Part shown: piece by piece, positions 1-13,067 of the stretch
Layout of the letters: every line of letters begins with the position of its first letter
Position numbering within the stretch: the first letter of the stretch is position 1
DNA from: Fratercula arctica
Lineage: Eukaryota > Chordata > Aves > Charadriiformes > Alcidae
NCBI GenBank assembly: GCA_947846985.1
Contig: CANTUZ010000026.1
Span: 53,984,730 to 54,048,729 of the forward strand
Length of the DNA: 64,000 nucleotides
Reading direction: 5' to 3'
Program-made: the position numbers and the translations under genes
Notes under the pieces: model-generated
What the model saw: only the letters and a program-made list of their open reading frames with translations
Database searches by the model: none
Told to the model about the DNA's origin: nothing

Positions 1-2090
1 AAATGTAAAACTAAAAACACTTATTTCTTTGTGAGTCATCAAAATTAGGTTAGCTTCCTTTACAACATTGCAAGGCGTATATTCTGAAATGTTCACCTTA
101 GTATTCTTTTAAAAATGACACAGTTTTTGGTTCAGACTATCAGATAGCAAATGGTGAATCAGTGGTATCTGTGGGGCACTTCTCTCTTTCTGCTTCTATT
201 TGCAGGAGTTAATTCACATAAAAGGAAGAGTAGAATCAATCTGAGTGTATACGTAAGTATATTGCATTCTGTATTTCTCCCTTCAGTTCTAAAATTGAAA
301 GCCATGGTAACAACAGACATTCCTATATTCATCCAATAATAAGTATTTCTAGCAATTCAATTTTATTTTTTTTCTAAGAATCAGAAATAATCTCTTAAAT
401 ATAAACGTAGTATTTGCAATGAGTTTTCCTTGGTATGTTTTTATATAGGCTTACCAATATTTAAACTATGATATTTGCTAACTTCTGAGATCCCAAATAC
501 AGAAGTTTGGGACACAAGCAGAATTCTCTGTATCTCTTTAACCAGACTATTCCAGGATTTTGTTTTTAGCATGTTTCCAAATTTTATATACACTTAGTCA
601 TGTGAAGACTGGGAAAAATGCACAGGGATTGTTTTACAATCTTCACATACAAATTAAAAAATTTACTCGTGTCCTACTTTTCTTAAGTTAGAACCAATAT
701 ATCCAACTTATTTACTTAAAGGATATAAATTATATAAAAGTATGTTCTTTCCATTTCACAGCAGATGAGTTCCCAGAGGAACAGCCAGTGCTGAGAATGT
801 GACCTCCTCATTGATGTAGTCGTTTGTTCAAATCAACATGCAAAAAATCGAGGATACAGTAAGCAATGCCTTTTTTGTAGAAGAATAGCGCAACATATTC
901 TTAGTTAAATGTATTTATTGCTTGAAGTATAAGGACACAAAGCAGAAAGATGGGTGTACAGTATAGATCAGAACAAACAAACAGAAAAGAAAAGAAAAAA
1001 AAACAAAAGCAGATCTCCAGTTTGGTGGGGAAGAGAAGAATAATCAAGTAGAGCTATTCAGAAAAAAGTGACAGTCTGACAGGGCAGAAATCGATCTTGT
1101 CAACAGCATTTCCTAAGGGCTGCAGTCCAGGGACCCATGAACATGAGAAAGGGTAGGAGATGAATTAGCAACCCTTTCCTCCCAGTTTTGGATGAAAGTG
1201 AGAATGACAGTGTAACTTGGAATGGGAGCAGAGAGGATTTTAGGGAAAAGATGGTGAATTTGCTTTTGTTCACGTTATGTGGACAGACAGGAGGGAGTGT
1301 TAGAGAGACTGAAGAGAGAGAAAATGAAGTGCAGGGATATAGTTTCTTAGTTCTGTAGTGAAAACCTGTTTTAAGTGCAACCAAATTAGCAATACATCTT
1401 TTACAGTTTCCTTTTATCTGAAAAGTAACTTGTCCTACAGTAAACTAAATGGCTTCAATTCTAATCCTACCAGCAACAAGGAGCAGTTTATAATGTCAAT
1501 AAAGCTTCCTCAATGAATCATTGCTTAACAAAACATTAATATCTTATTTTGCTAACAGATTTGTAAGAGAAAGTAACAACTGGGTGGAAGACTTCAGATT
1601 GTGAAATTTGGGAAACTTCTAGTATTTAGTTCCTCCATTTTCATCTTTTTCCTCAGTTGTTACTGAAACCACTAAGGACAGAAATTCTGTTTGTGAATGG
1701 AAACTCCATTATACTCACAAAATGGGTTTCCATCCATACAAATGCCAACATAAAAAAGTAAGGTTTGCCTTGCTACTAGGCCATCTGAAATCAGCCATCT
1801 GGTCTCAATGCTATTTTAACGTTTGGGCTCCTGTGCATTACTAATTCCTGTAAACAGAAAATAAGAGAGGCCCACATATAAACCTGAATTTAACTCCAGT
1901 TTAGTTCAGAGGAGGAGCTCGTCCTTCCACAAATCAGTAAAGATCCAAGACAGGCACAGCAAAGATGGAGCAGACACGGCACTTGAATTTTTACTTTTCC
2001 ATAACAATGTCTTCAAAAAGCTTTAAGTAACCATAAATGACTTTCAGTGAAAAGAGACATGCATTATTACTCTTTATATCAGCTGCCAGT
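1..2090. other. AT-rich upstream DNA, no gene seen
   Basis: This stretch is AT-rich and the reading frames in it are short and look random. I see no splice-site-flanked exon, RNA gene or clear repeat boundary. It contains short A-rich runs near 985-1005. Unrecognised old repeats may be present. Confidence 0.5.
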
Positions 2091-2094
2091 GATG

Positions 2095-2490
2095 CCACAG
2101 CATGGACCTTCTCCAGCTACCCACAGCCCTGCCCTGCCTATCCATGGTCCCTGCCAAGCTGGGCCCCACCAAAGCCATCCCCATGCCCAGGCAGGTGCCC
2201 GATGTCCAGGGCTGGGGCTGTCCTTGATGTCCCCTGCTCCTTCCTCACTGGGGTGGTGCGACCAGCCCTGGCTGCCAGGCCCTGCCTGGTATTATCCCCA
2301 TCTCCTGTCCCACGGGAACGTCTGGCCCTCACTGTGCCCTGGCATGGAGGAGGAACTGTAGGAGTAGGGAGGAGGAAGAGGCTGCATGTGAGCCCAGATG
2401 CTGTGGATGAGTTACCCTCCGCTGCTGGCAGATCTTTCCTTCCCGTGGCCATTGCACCCACCCCACCCTGCCCCATTCTCTTTCTGGAAG
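2095..2490. other. GC-rich patch of unknown nature
   Basis: About 400 bases of C- and G-rich DNA sit abruptly inside AT-rich sequence. Open frames exist on both strands (about 157 codons plus, 112 codons minus), but their Pro/Ala/Ser-rich products follow from base composition and match no family I know. There is no splice site, Kozak context or poly(A) signal that favours a gene. It may be a fragment of an unrecognised repeat or a GC-biased island. Confidence 0.4.
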
Positions 2491-4080
2491 GGTTTCCATC
2501 AAGAAATTAATTTTAAAATCCAAGCAGCATCAGAAAAGGGAAAAAAAAGCAGCAGAAAGCAGTAGCAGAAGAGAAAACACTTTTGTTAAGCTGCTGTGCT
2601 TTGTTTTAATGAACAAATTTGGGGTCATGCCCAAAGTTCTCATGCCCTTTTGTTTACTTTTAGTTACGGCATCATTGCGTGTTGCACGGTTGTTCATTGT
2701 GGTTTTTTAAAACTGCTGGTTAATTAATCACTTCTTGTGTACGCTTGCAAAATAACAATAGTAGCAAAATAGCACTTGTCAATTGAAAGAATGACAATAA
2801 TAAATGCGAAATGTCAAATGAAACAATGGCAATATTAAATGTAAAATATTTGTTACGGCTGTACAGTGTACATCAAACTCCTAAACAAAACCTTCTAGAA
2901 GTCTCATTCGCATGCAGTGGCAGAAAAGCATGTATTTTAACAAATGTGTTGCCTAGAGACTGAGGAGAAAATTACTGCCAGTCTCACTATAACACCTGTC
3001 CTGGGAACTTTCAAATTGAACAGGAACCTTGCCCAAAAACGCTATTTCTGTTGGTTAGATTCTGTTAAGTAAACATAATGCCTAAAGCACACTGTGAAGC
3101 CAGCACATGAGCTCTAATGCTGTGCTTTAGGGTCTGAGGAGAAATTATTTCAGAAACTTAGTCACACTCAGACTTCCACGTGCTTTTTTCAGAACCTTAT
3201 CTTTGCTAATGATGAATTCTTGACAATAGTCCGGCTGTGTTTTTTGAACTCAGTGGACTAGTAACTTAAACTCACTCACAAATGACTAGCATCCAGTCCA
3301 GCAACATAATTTCATTCTACCATAATAAATTAAATATGTAAATTATACACCTATAGTAAGTTTCCTCTGTCTGGAATTTGAGCCAGCTTGTTGTCTGTCT
3401 TAACAATGCCATCGGCCGGAGTGTCAGAGGATACAAATGAAGACGGTGCCATTGAGACACCCTATTTACTCTAGCTTTACTATGGTTTACTGCCTTTAAA
3501 TCTTCAGGTAATTGTTTTAACTGGACACCAACGTAATAACTTATTTCTAAAACAGTGTTCCAAGCAGTGGTATTGATCTTTTGTATTTACATTCTCCATC
3601 TCTGGCTGCTACCCAAGTAGCTCTTGTGAAATTGCACTGGCTAAGTTGGAACAAAACCACTCAGCCTTAACTCCAGTTTCAAGCCAACTGAAACCCAAAG
3701 AGATTTCTGAGAACAGGCATGGAATGTTGAAACAGGAGAAAATTACTTCCTTGTGGCAAAAAACTTGGCTGAGCCAAGTCTGGTTTAAAGGAACAAATTA
3801 AGTTAAATGCAGCACTATTCATAATTTGGGAAATTCAAAGACACTGACACGAACAGCATGAACAGTATTTAAAAACCATGGTTGAGCGTTTCATAGAATG
3901 TGTAATGAATGTTTTTTGGTATTGGTGTAAAAAAAGCAATTTTTATTCAAGTAACAACAGCACGTATATTTTCTACAGCATTTTACTGACTTTATTGCTT
4001 GTACACACTTAAAAAGAGAATCCAATAAAAACAATACAACCAATGTTTCTGTTAGTGTTAGCAAGCATTAACAAGATCCA
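2491..4080. other. AT-rich intergenic DNA, nothing recognised
   Basis: No supported gene, RNA or repeat was found here. Two minus-strand AATAAA-like hexamers lie near 3940 and 3990. In DNA this AT-rich, that is not evidence of a gene end. Confidence 0.45.
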
Positions 4081-4089
4081 GCTCAAAAC

Positions 4090-4546
4090 TTTTCTGCAGC
4101 AAAAATCCAAAGAGTACAGAGCGCAGGAAACTGGCAGGGCAGAGATGGAAAGCCTTGAAGAGTCAGGCCACTAGGAATGTGGAGAACATGATGGCATGTC
4201 TGCTGATGACGGGACGATTTGATGCTCCTGCAATAGTTGCCATCCCTGAAATCTCAGCTGCTTCCTTGGCAGAAAGAACTGCAGCCAGCCTGTCTTTTGA
4301 GAGCTTTGCATTGATAAAGTAGTCATGGGCAGTTTGCTGATTAACCCTTCCTTTCCTGTGTCACAGTTCATTCACTTGTATCAGTTATTACAGAAAGCTT
4401 TGCACGTTTATTGTATTTTCAGAGACAGAAAGAAAGATTCTGCCAAACTCTGGAAGAAGAAATGTGAGGTAGAAGAAGCTAGAGAGAAATGGAAGAGGTA
4501 CGAGGAACTTCCCCAACAGCCTACCTCCCCAGCTATCCCTGGCTGA
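4090..4546. other. Exon-like open segments, unassigned
   Basis: Three overlapping or adjacent stretches look protein-like here. A plus-strand frame runs to a stop near 4321. A minus-strand frame runs about 4345 to 4169 and begins after an AG. A plus-strand frame from about 4423 follows the acceptor-like TATTTTCAG and codes a Lys/Glu-rich segment (DRKKDSAKLWKKKCEVEEAR) before a TGA at 4544-4546. They are on different strands and cannot all be real, and I recognise no family. Chance open frames remain the simplest reading. A lost or unannotated gene is possible. Confidence 0.15.
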
Positions 4547-7500
4547 TTTATCACTGGTCTAAGCTCCTCTTAGAGGGGCATGTGATGACAGCTTCAGGAC
4601 TGGCCTCTGGTTTTCCACACCTGCTAGCACAAACACAGCTTTTGAAATATTCAGGCAGTGCTCATACGGTCAGTGCAACAGGTTATTTCTGGTAATGGTC
4701 CGTGCCTGGGCAAACAAATAGGCTAGTTTAGTATGCATAAGTGATTGTAAAATAAACTGCAGCAGGGGTGACTCAGACTCTCATAGCTTTTCCTCCATGT
4801 TTCCAATAGCAAATCAGGAAATCACCCTGTTCTAGAACTATCACTGGGACGGGATGCCTCCTTTTTGCTCCAGCATGAGTTCTGTCATAGAGGCACAGTT
4901 AGCCCTAAGAATGAAAATTTCACAGAAAGAGACAATGCTAGAAAGTCATAGTTGGAAGAAAAACATTCTTTCTTGCCAGTGAATTCCTTTGTGTTTCTTG
5001 CTGAGTTCCTCCCTGTTCTCCCAAAGTGCAGCTAAAGACTAGGTACCTGCTAGTTTCTGTTGAACAATAAGAATATAGGAATCTTTCAGGTATTCTGTTA
5101 TGCAAGAGGTTTCAGTCGCACTATTGATTTCACATTGCAACATAATTCCAGAAATACTATCTTTAAAAGTAGCATTCTTACAGTCAGTTGAAATATACAC
5201 CCCCACCCCCCAAGCCCTAAACTTTTTGCATTAAGGTAAGATACCATTAGGACAGAAAAACATATGCCTGATTTTATTGTAGGCACCAAGTGTGAAACAC
5301 AGTAATAAAGAAATTACCATAACACAGACTGTCACAGTGTCCAGCAGACCCTGATGTTCCAAACAGGAGCTGCAATACTTGGTGAAGCTGGAGCCACAAA
5401 CGTTATTGGAACTTCCAGCCATTGTGCAGATCGCTTTAACTTTTCAGCATTTTGGCAGTTCACCCATTTCTCAACAACTTCTTTCTTATGCTAAAAAACG
5501 TAAGTGTCAAAGCTGAGGAACAATAAATTTCATTCCTTTATGGCCAGACAAAATTCATTTATCATGCGGATGAGAATATAATATGCAGTTCTACCTTCAC
5601 TTATATGAACGCAGATACATAAATTTGCTCACATCTATTGCTTGTTACATTCCTTTTCTTTATCGAGGAGTAAAGGTATCTTTTAATACTATTAACAGCA
5701 ATTTTTTGAGTTTGTTTTATAACCTAAATTCCAATACCAGGCTTCTGCCTGACCAATAACCAACCAAACAAACTCTCTGTCCTCCCCCAGTGACTTGGTA
5801 GAGCAATATGCTCAAGCTTCTCTTTGTCCTGTGCCTTAGAACTGAACCTCCCAAACTGCTCAGTAACTGGCAGGTGCTAGACAACCTGCCCTTGCTTGCT
5901 ATCCCTTCTCGTTGTCGCAAGTTCTATGAAGTTGTGGTGAGGTTGTCTTCTCGAGCGACATGCACTGAAAAGGCCAGTTTCTCCTGTTGGTCACATCACT
6001 CAGATTTTCTGGGGCACAGGCAAGTTCTTAACACACCGCTTCCAGTTCAACAGGGCAATTGCTTTGCAGCTGGCTGAAACGCAGATACTGATCTGAGCCC
6101 TACTGACTCATAGCACTGACTAGACCTAATGCCTGTGCTTTCAATTTATGTTGAAATCATGGGGTAATGGCCACTGCTATAATTGAGTGCCTTATTCCCC
6201 TTTAGCCTTAAGGTGTTCTTAGGCCTTTAAAAGCTAGAAATTAAATTCAAATAATAGATAACTGAAAGATAGTTTTATGCATTGAACTCCTTTGTCCTTT
6301 TTGTAAGAAGTTTTTGTGAGACAAAACTGCACTTTCAGTTTTTTTATTGAAAACAAATTCTGCTAAATAAACAAGATGGGAAAAAGAGAAACACACATTC
6401 TAGAGTATTTGTCTCATGAAATAAGTAAACATTTTCCTAAATACATTATTGAGAAAAATTTAGTGGTCTAAATCCACTAAACTGGCTAATCAAATGCTAG
6501 CTTGCAAGCAGAAGAAGACCAAAGCAGTAGCAGTAAGTTAGGTATTTCCAGAGTATACCAATGTCTGTGAATACAAAGCTAAACAAAATGGTAGTGAAAG
6601 AAACCAATTATTTCAAAATCTGAATTCATTCTATCACACAGAATATGGAAAGGATAATAAATCCCTACAAAAGTTTTGGTTTTTTTTCTTTTTCTCATTT
6701 TAGCAGTACTATTTAAAGCCCTCTCCTTGAACTTCCAAGCATCAGGAAGGCCAAGTGAAACTGCAGTTAACTTTGTACACTTGAGACCACATGCGGCCAC
6801 TGTTGTTTCTCGGAATCAGTGTGTTTCTTTAGTTCTTTTACTTTAAGTGAGTACCATTTTTATACCAGTTCTTCTATCTCAAATCGCTGAACATACAACA
6901 ATTGTGTTACCTGAAATAGGAACTTAGAAAATTCTCCAGCTATTACCTATTTTAGAAAGATAGAAAATTGTCAGCTTGAGACATGCTACCGATTTATATT
7001 TCCTAAAATGTTATACTCTTAATATTAACATGAATCTAATTTTTATTTTTTGAAAAAAAAATAGCATTATGGAAGAATAGCAGACTGCTTTCTCACACTT
7101 CAAAATGACTTTTAAATATCAGAATTTTAAAGTGATAGCCATGTATTTAATTAATTAAAGATAAAAGCTTATTGCTTCAGCATCTGAATTGAATTTACTA
7201 ATTACAACGTAGAGTCCAAACTTACTGTTACAGAAAGTTTTTGAAAAGTTCTCATTCAGCTATGTAGATTTCAAATAAAGCTGCTTTTATAATTTTTCCT
7301 TTCTCAATGGAGAAATTAAATGAAAGTGAATTAAAGTGAGTTTGAAATATTATACAGGAAAACGTAAAGGGAATTATGCCAATAATACATATTTATAAAA
7401 AAATTAAAGTATGTAACAAGTAAAAGTGGCTGGACCTGTCTTCACAACCGTCTCAACATAAAGGATGAATTGAGGAAGTTAACAGTGGTACAAGTATGGG

Positions 7501-7560
7501 GTAGGGTATGAACAACTCCTTCCTTTAAAACCGCTTTTTTTCTCTCCCCTTCTCCTTCCT
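4547..7560. other. AT-rich intergenic DNA with one unassigned open segment
   Basis: Most of this stretch shows nothing I can name. Between about 5363 and 5504 both strands stay open in one frame and read as plausible protein. The minus strand has a TTTTTTAG acceptor-like site at its upstream end but no good donor. Because both strands look equally coding, I do not call an exon. Confidence 0.35.
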
Positions 7561-7582
7561 CATCCTCTCCACGTATTTGCAG

Positions 7583-7707
7583 CAGACACGTGTCCTACAG
7601 ATTTGACTGATCAGATTGTTTCTGAAGGTCAAAGCCAGAATTTTGGAATGCTTAACCTGGTTCTGAAAGAGAGCCTGAGTGTCGGTGGATTTACATTGGC
7701 ATGCAGG
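7583..7707 (+). other. Orphan exon-like segment with strong acceptor
   Basis: A long pyrimidine tract (about 7535-7575) leads into TATTTGCAG at 7574-7582, as in a typical vertebrate acceptor. The following 125 bases are open in one frame (it continues to a TGA near 7720) and end at a possible AGG|GTGATG donor. The predicted peptide is mixed in composition (it includes DTCPTDLTDQIVSEGQ) and I do not recognise it. No partner exons on the plus strand were convincing, so this is at most a candidate. Confidence 0.15.
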
Positions 7708-7719
7708 GTGATGCATGGG

Positions 7720-9780
7720 TGAACACTGCCTTCAAATTTTATTCAGACTTGATGTTAGTAGTAAACCCATGCGGTGACTGATTGGGTAGAAGTTCAGTTT
7801 TCATAACTGCTACTGTATTTAGTTCTTACTTTCTCGTGAAAATTTCAAACATTCACTGCATTGCTGGGTTTAGTGCTGTGGATTTAGCTTAATGTTTACA
7901 GCTAAATCAATTAAATGCGATGCCACATAACATAAACTGGGCACACTGTTTTTATGAACTGAATTTTAAAAGATTACATATGTAACACATCTTATAGTGA
8001 TGCTGCCTGTGAAAAATAAATGCCATAAAGAGTTTTATAAAAATATCCAGCATCTTTTTTTGTTTCATCCCATAAAAGCATTTAGATGATGAAACTGTTT
8101 TAAGGTAAATAATTTTTATATTCATTTTTAATGTTTGTATATTATTTTATATTTTGTAATATTTTATACTTCTTAATATTATTTATTAATGTATTTTACC
8201 TGGCTTAAACTAAAAAATCCTCAAAATTACCAAATTTTTAGGATTACCTTACTTTCCTGTTTCCACGTAATGAATTTATTTGTCACATGATCTGCTACTA
8301 GAGGCACATGGAAATTTTATTAACATCCTCTGAAAAGTATTTCCTAAGCACTTTCACCTACATTTATGGAAGAATATTGAAGTCATTGAGAGTTCGTACA
8401 TTCTTGATGGTGAATACACATCGTAGTGCTCCTACAACACGCAGGTGTCCCATTGATGCCAAGCTGATTATTAGAGTCGATAAAGTGTATGAAATGAGTA
8501 TAGTCAAAGGAAAAAAATCCTTTCCCAGTGATGTAAATGTCAGGATAACCTTCAGCTTCAATAATGTCAGGTTTTCATTACGATTATTTTCTTACATCAG
8601 GCTTTTAAAATAACTCCAGTCAGTGGGATACCTACTTCTGGCATACTTGAACTGAGTATCAGCATTTGTAATTCTACCCTAAAACCTTCTTGAAAACTTC
8701 CTTTTCCCTTCTTCTGGACACTTTAAACTTCTCTTTGGGGATTTACACATTTAAACATGTATTTGAAATGCACAGTTATATCAGTAATGCTCTGGTTTTC
8801 ATATGCTTTTAAATGCTCTTCCCTGAAACCGGTGCATTAAGCTATATGCATAGTTCCCCAAGGGCACACATCTCTCAGCAGGATTTTATTTAAAATTCTT
8901 TGTTTGTGAAGAGTTGGATAATTGTTTAGTGAAAAATTTTGGGTGTCACACCAGTTCCAAATGTCAGCTGGGCCATGTGTTAGCATAACTTGTAATTGTG
9001 ACAGCTAACATCAGTAGCAAGAATAATGGAACCACAGCAGGGACAAGTTAAGATGGCATCAGATTTGCTAGAAAATTACTGATATGTTGTCTCTATAAAG
9101 TACTTTTGGCTGCTATATTTAAGCAAGCTCAGTTTGTTTTCTTTCCCTTACACCCAGGTTGTGATCTCTATCTCTTGGATTACTTGTCAGTCTTCATTTA
9201 TTTAGAATGCTTTCCATTCTGTTTAATTCCTCCTCAGAGTTTCCCTTGGATGACTCGCACTCTTCCAAAGAGAATATACTCTAAGTGGAATCAGTTTGTC
9301 ACTTTCTCCTTGGCGGTAATTTATTAGTCTAAAATATTTTTAAAGTCAGAATGAATTTTAACAACTATTTAAACCTTCTGCCTCTGCATGGGTGTGAGTG
9401 GCATGCTTGGAACAACTTAAAGACTAAAAGAACAGCTAAGGTTCAAGTAAGATTGCTAACAGCTTATAGTTGAAGGACATTGAAGGACATTGACACAGTT
9501 AAAAGATTGTGTCCCCCCAGCTGTTTGTCATTTCCATCTACGCAATGCTGTGAAACAAAAGAAGAAAAGCACACAATAGCAACTAAAGAAATAACAGGTG
9601 GCAGAGATGCACATCTGGAGCTACTTAATATGATGTCATCCAAGAAAATTTGAACAAATTTTCTTAACATGAGTTACTTCTTAATCAGATCAGTCTGGGT
9701 CTCCAGTGCACCATCCTCTTTCCTTCCACCCATCTCTCTTCTGGCTTTCCCTGCCTGTGCTCATGCCAGCGCTGACACAG
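7720..9780. other. AT-rich intergenic DNA
   Basis: There is no supported gene. A frame around 8360-8590 is open on both strands but lacks good splice sites. A small 9-bp inverted repeat (GATTTAGCT / AGCTAAATC) lies near 7880-7910, and a 12-bp direct duplication (GAAGGACATT-type) near 9471-9493. Confidence 0.4.
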
Positions 9781-9787
9781 CCCAGAC

Positions 9788-10003
9788 ATCACAGAATCAC
9801 AGAATGGTTCAGGTTGGAAGGGACCTTAAAGATCTCCTAGTTCCAAGCCCCCTGCCATGGGCAGGGACACCTCCCACTAGACCAGGCTGCTCAAAGCCTC
9901 ATCCAGCCTGGCCTTGAACACTTCTAAGGATGGGGCATCCACAGCTTCCCTGGGCAACCTGTTCCAGTGCCTCACCACCCTCACAGTAAAGAATTTCTTC
10001 TTC
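9788..10003 (-). mobile_element. CR1 LINE 3' fragment (minus)
   Basis: Read on the minus strand, this is the 3' end of a CR1 non-LTR retrotransposon. It shows the last codons of the reverse transcriptase ORF (FFTVRVVRHWNRLPREAVD) followed by the short 3' UTR with the 'aaggtcccttccaacc'-type block and terminal ATTCTGTGAT repeats. CR1 copies are nearly always 5'-truncated, as here, and lack target-site duplications. The same terminal protein segment recurs in the copy at 59.6-60.6 kb, so the two belong to related subfamilies. The sequence upstream (10,004-10,170) is GC-rich and no longer matches the other copies. Confidence 0.92.
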
Positions 10004-13000
10004 CCTGTCTTCATGCTGCCCTGGGAGCAGAGCTGCCTAAGCAAGAGCTGGGAGAAGTGGGGGGCTGCCCCCGCTTCCCCTGGCAGCTGCATCAAGCTCA
10101 GGTCCTCCTGCCTGGCTTGCTGCTGCCCTCGGCGCCCAGCTCCCCAGCGCTTGCACAGCAGCAAAACCAATCATGAATGTACTGCTATCATCGTGTTCAC
10201 GAGTCTAACAGTGATGTATCTACATTGTCGCCAAGCCTCAGCCACTGCTCGCTTTCTTGCCCTCTATAACAGCTTCTATTATCTTCCCTATTCTTTTTCT
10301 TATGACAGTCCCTCAGCCAGGCTGCGAAAGTCCATCCTGTGCTTCTGATGCCAAAAGGAAAGCACTAGGGATGCAGCCATTGGCCCTTGCTGCTCCCTGA
10401 CCTTAGCTTAAGAGTTATGCTGCCTGGGCTCTCAAGCAACTGTTTCCCCTTACACAGTCCTATCTAGTGCCATTCAAGACTTTCTGCTAGTCTGGACATG
10501 ATTTTTCCTCCCTCAGGCCTCCTGAGGTTTCGCAACCTCAATGTGTCAGTGCTGATGTCTCCACCTGGAGAATTTAGACTTTTTATGGGGAAATCTGAGT
10601 ATGCCAGAAACAGACTGCTAGCTAATTCCTCAGCTGATCCTCACCTGCCGAGAGGTGCTGACTAGTAGTAGATAGGTCCACAGGCTGCCATGTTCTCCTG
10701 GGCCTTCCTTTAAAATATCCTTTTTTGAGTTGCGTATGTGAAAAGAGCAATGGTAAATATGGCTGTCATTGCTTGTAGCAAGCCACAGGCTTTGTGTCCA
10801 GCTGATGAGACGGGCCTCAGGACTTGCCAGTATGGCAGAAGTATGGACTTCGCTTGGCCTGCTTGGAGATCAGGATGCTAGCGGCTTTTGAGAGTTTCCC
10901 CCACAGTGCAAACTGAAGCCATCAACCTTGAGACCCAGAGGGTCTGTGAAAGTGTGAACATAACACCAAAGAAAGGGGTGGGCACTATTTGTGCATGTCA
11001 TTTTAAGTGTATATAACTTGAACTACAAATGTGAAAGCCATGGTAATTGGACTAACAATAATTCCTTGATTAGACTGCTAAGACAGTATGGGGTTTTTTG
11101 CCCAGAACAAGATTGAGTTTAACAATCTTTTGGGAATACAAGCAGGCTACTCTAACTTGGATCCCTTGAACTGGTGGCAGAATGAAGCGCCCCCAGACCT
11201 GTCAAAATCTTCCCATGCATTGCTGTTGGTGATATGTATCGTATACTATACCCTCTCCTGTTGTATTTAGTGATTTACTAATGGTTGTAAATTCTCTGAT
11301 CCTTTTTCACTCTATTACTCTTCTGTCACTGTGGTTTGTCTGTTAAATATGCTTAGTATAAAGGGGTTTGTTTTTTTTCTTTCACTCTTTTGCTGAATGT
11401 AGCCCTTTCTTTATGCAAGGCCTCTTTAACATCACCTACTTTAGTTACTTCGTGTATGATGTAAAAATAAGAATGTGATTTAGTTGATGGAAGGCCATTA
11501 GTTTGGCTTACTTCTGTTTTCTCAGAGCTTCAACTTCCCTACCAGGTCATCTTCAGTAGAATAGTTAATGATGACCAGGATATTTTAGTTATGTGCCCCA
11601 AAAGAGAAATCTTCTTGTTCCGTTACATTTCTCATTACAAAAGTCCAAACAAAAATCTAGCACAAAGCTAAACTGTATACAAAGAAATTTTTAAAAACTG
11701 GTAGATACCTCAATCAGAAATTAAGAAATGGAAATATAATATTAAAGTTTCTCTGAACAACTCCTACTTTATGATTCTATGTATAAACTAAGCTGTAATT
11801 GAATTTAGTGTGCTATGGACCTCTAAAATGAGAATTTTCTCCACAATTTCTCCTTAAAAATAAACGATTTAATGGAGATCAACATTTCTTTATCAGTCAA
11901 ATAAATCACTTAATCACTAGAGAATCTTTGCCAAAAAATCCTGTTATGGCTTAACTTCATAATTTGGCTACTATATTTGGTAAGGGCTAACATACAAAGG
12001 ACTTGGAGTATTTTCCTTTTTTTTCCTTACATCTATTTTATGTATCCTGTGAATTAAATCTACTTGATCAACCTGATATTCCGTGCACTGCTGGACAAGA
12101 AAAATGCTTAAATTGCAGCTAGAAATATTTTAAACTCCAGTGCAATTTCTTTTTTTTTTTTTTTTTTGTGTCAACTACAGCTTTTAATTTTTATATTTAC
12201 TTTTCAAAGTTAATATCAGTATTTTGGGTTTTTTCTAGGTTAAGACAAATATAAAAGGCAATCATCAACTGGAAAGCTTCATTTTTAGAGCTTTGTCTGT
12301 GCAAGGCAATTTTTTAAAGCTTGATTTGTTAATACATCATTTTTTGATGGAGATATTCCAATATTCCAGAGTGTTCATCCACTTAACAATTTTCATACAC
12401 AAATTCTCTATTTTGTAATACATATTATTACTTTCCAGCTTTTATATTTCACATATATAATGATCATGACTAAGCACATCAGTTAAAAAAGAAACTGTAC
12501 AAGGATCACTCACAGAAACATTATTTTTGGCCAGGAGGATAATACTTAGTGAATGAAATCATACTTAAGTCTCCTAAACTAACAGAAGTTTTATATATTT
12601 AGAAAGAGGGAAAATCCTTGAAAACCTCTGGGCAAGTTTATGCGGCTTCAATAAAAACATGGAACAGAATTGTGTAATTTCAATTTTATTGCACTTAATG
12701 GTAAAAATTTCCTGCAAAAGGCTAGAGCAGTTTGAAATATTCGACATTAAGACACCTCTGAAAATAAAAGCAACAAATTAATCATTTATATATTTACCTG
12801 AATATATACACGACATCTAGATAGAAATATCTAGCAGATAAGAAGTCTTCTTCATGCACTGTGTGGCGATTGTTTGCAAAACCCATATAATCTTGATACC
12901 TTGAATTGCAAAGAACATCGTATCAATTGATCAATCCCTTAAAACACAACAGATATTCCAAAACTAAAAACATCCTTTTCTCAGAAAAATATGAGATTCC

Positions 13001-13067
13001 TGAGAAAATTCAGGTATCTCTCCTGTCAGTTTTGAAGACAGGAGAAATCAAGTATTGTTGTAATACA
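10004..13067. other. Intergenic DNA, GC-rich start then AT-rich
   Basis: The first 170 bases are GC-rich and continue the minus-strand frame of the CR1 fragment, but do not match other CR1 copies here. The rest is AT-rich, with a T run at about 12,149-12,167. A short plus-strand frame at 11,088-11,270 ends in a hydrophobic stretch and cannot be assigned. No supported gene. Confidence 0.4.

Noticed and set aside
5231..5504. Possible minus-strand exon at about 5,363-5,504
   Set aside because: Both strands read equally well as protein, and the minus-strand version lacks a convincing donor before its stop.
8308..8613. 101-codon plus-strand frame and overlapping minus-strand frames
   Set aside because: Low-complexity-free but unsupported by splice sites or recognised similarity; frames are open on both strands.
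11088..11270. 61-codon plus-strand frame ending in a hydrophobic stretch, looking like an envelope C-terminal tail
   Set aside because: No LTR, pol or other env sequence lies around it and upstream DNA shows no related frame; too short to assign.
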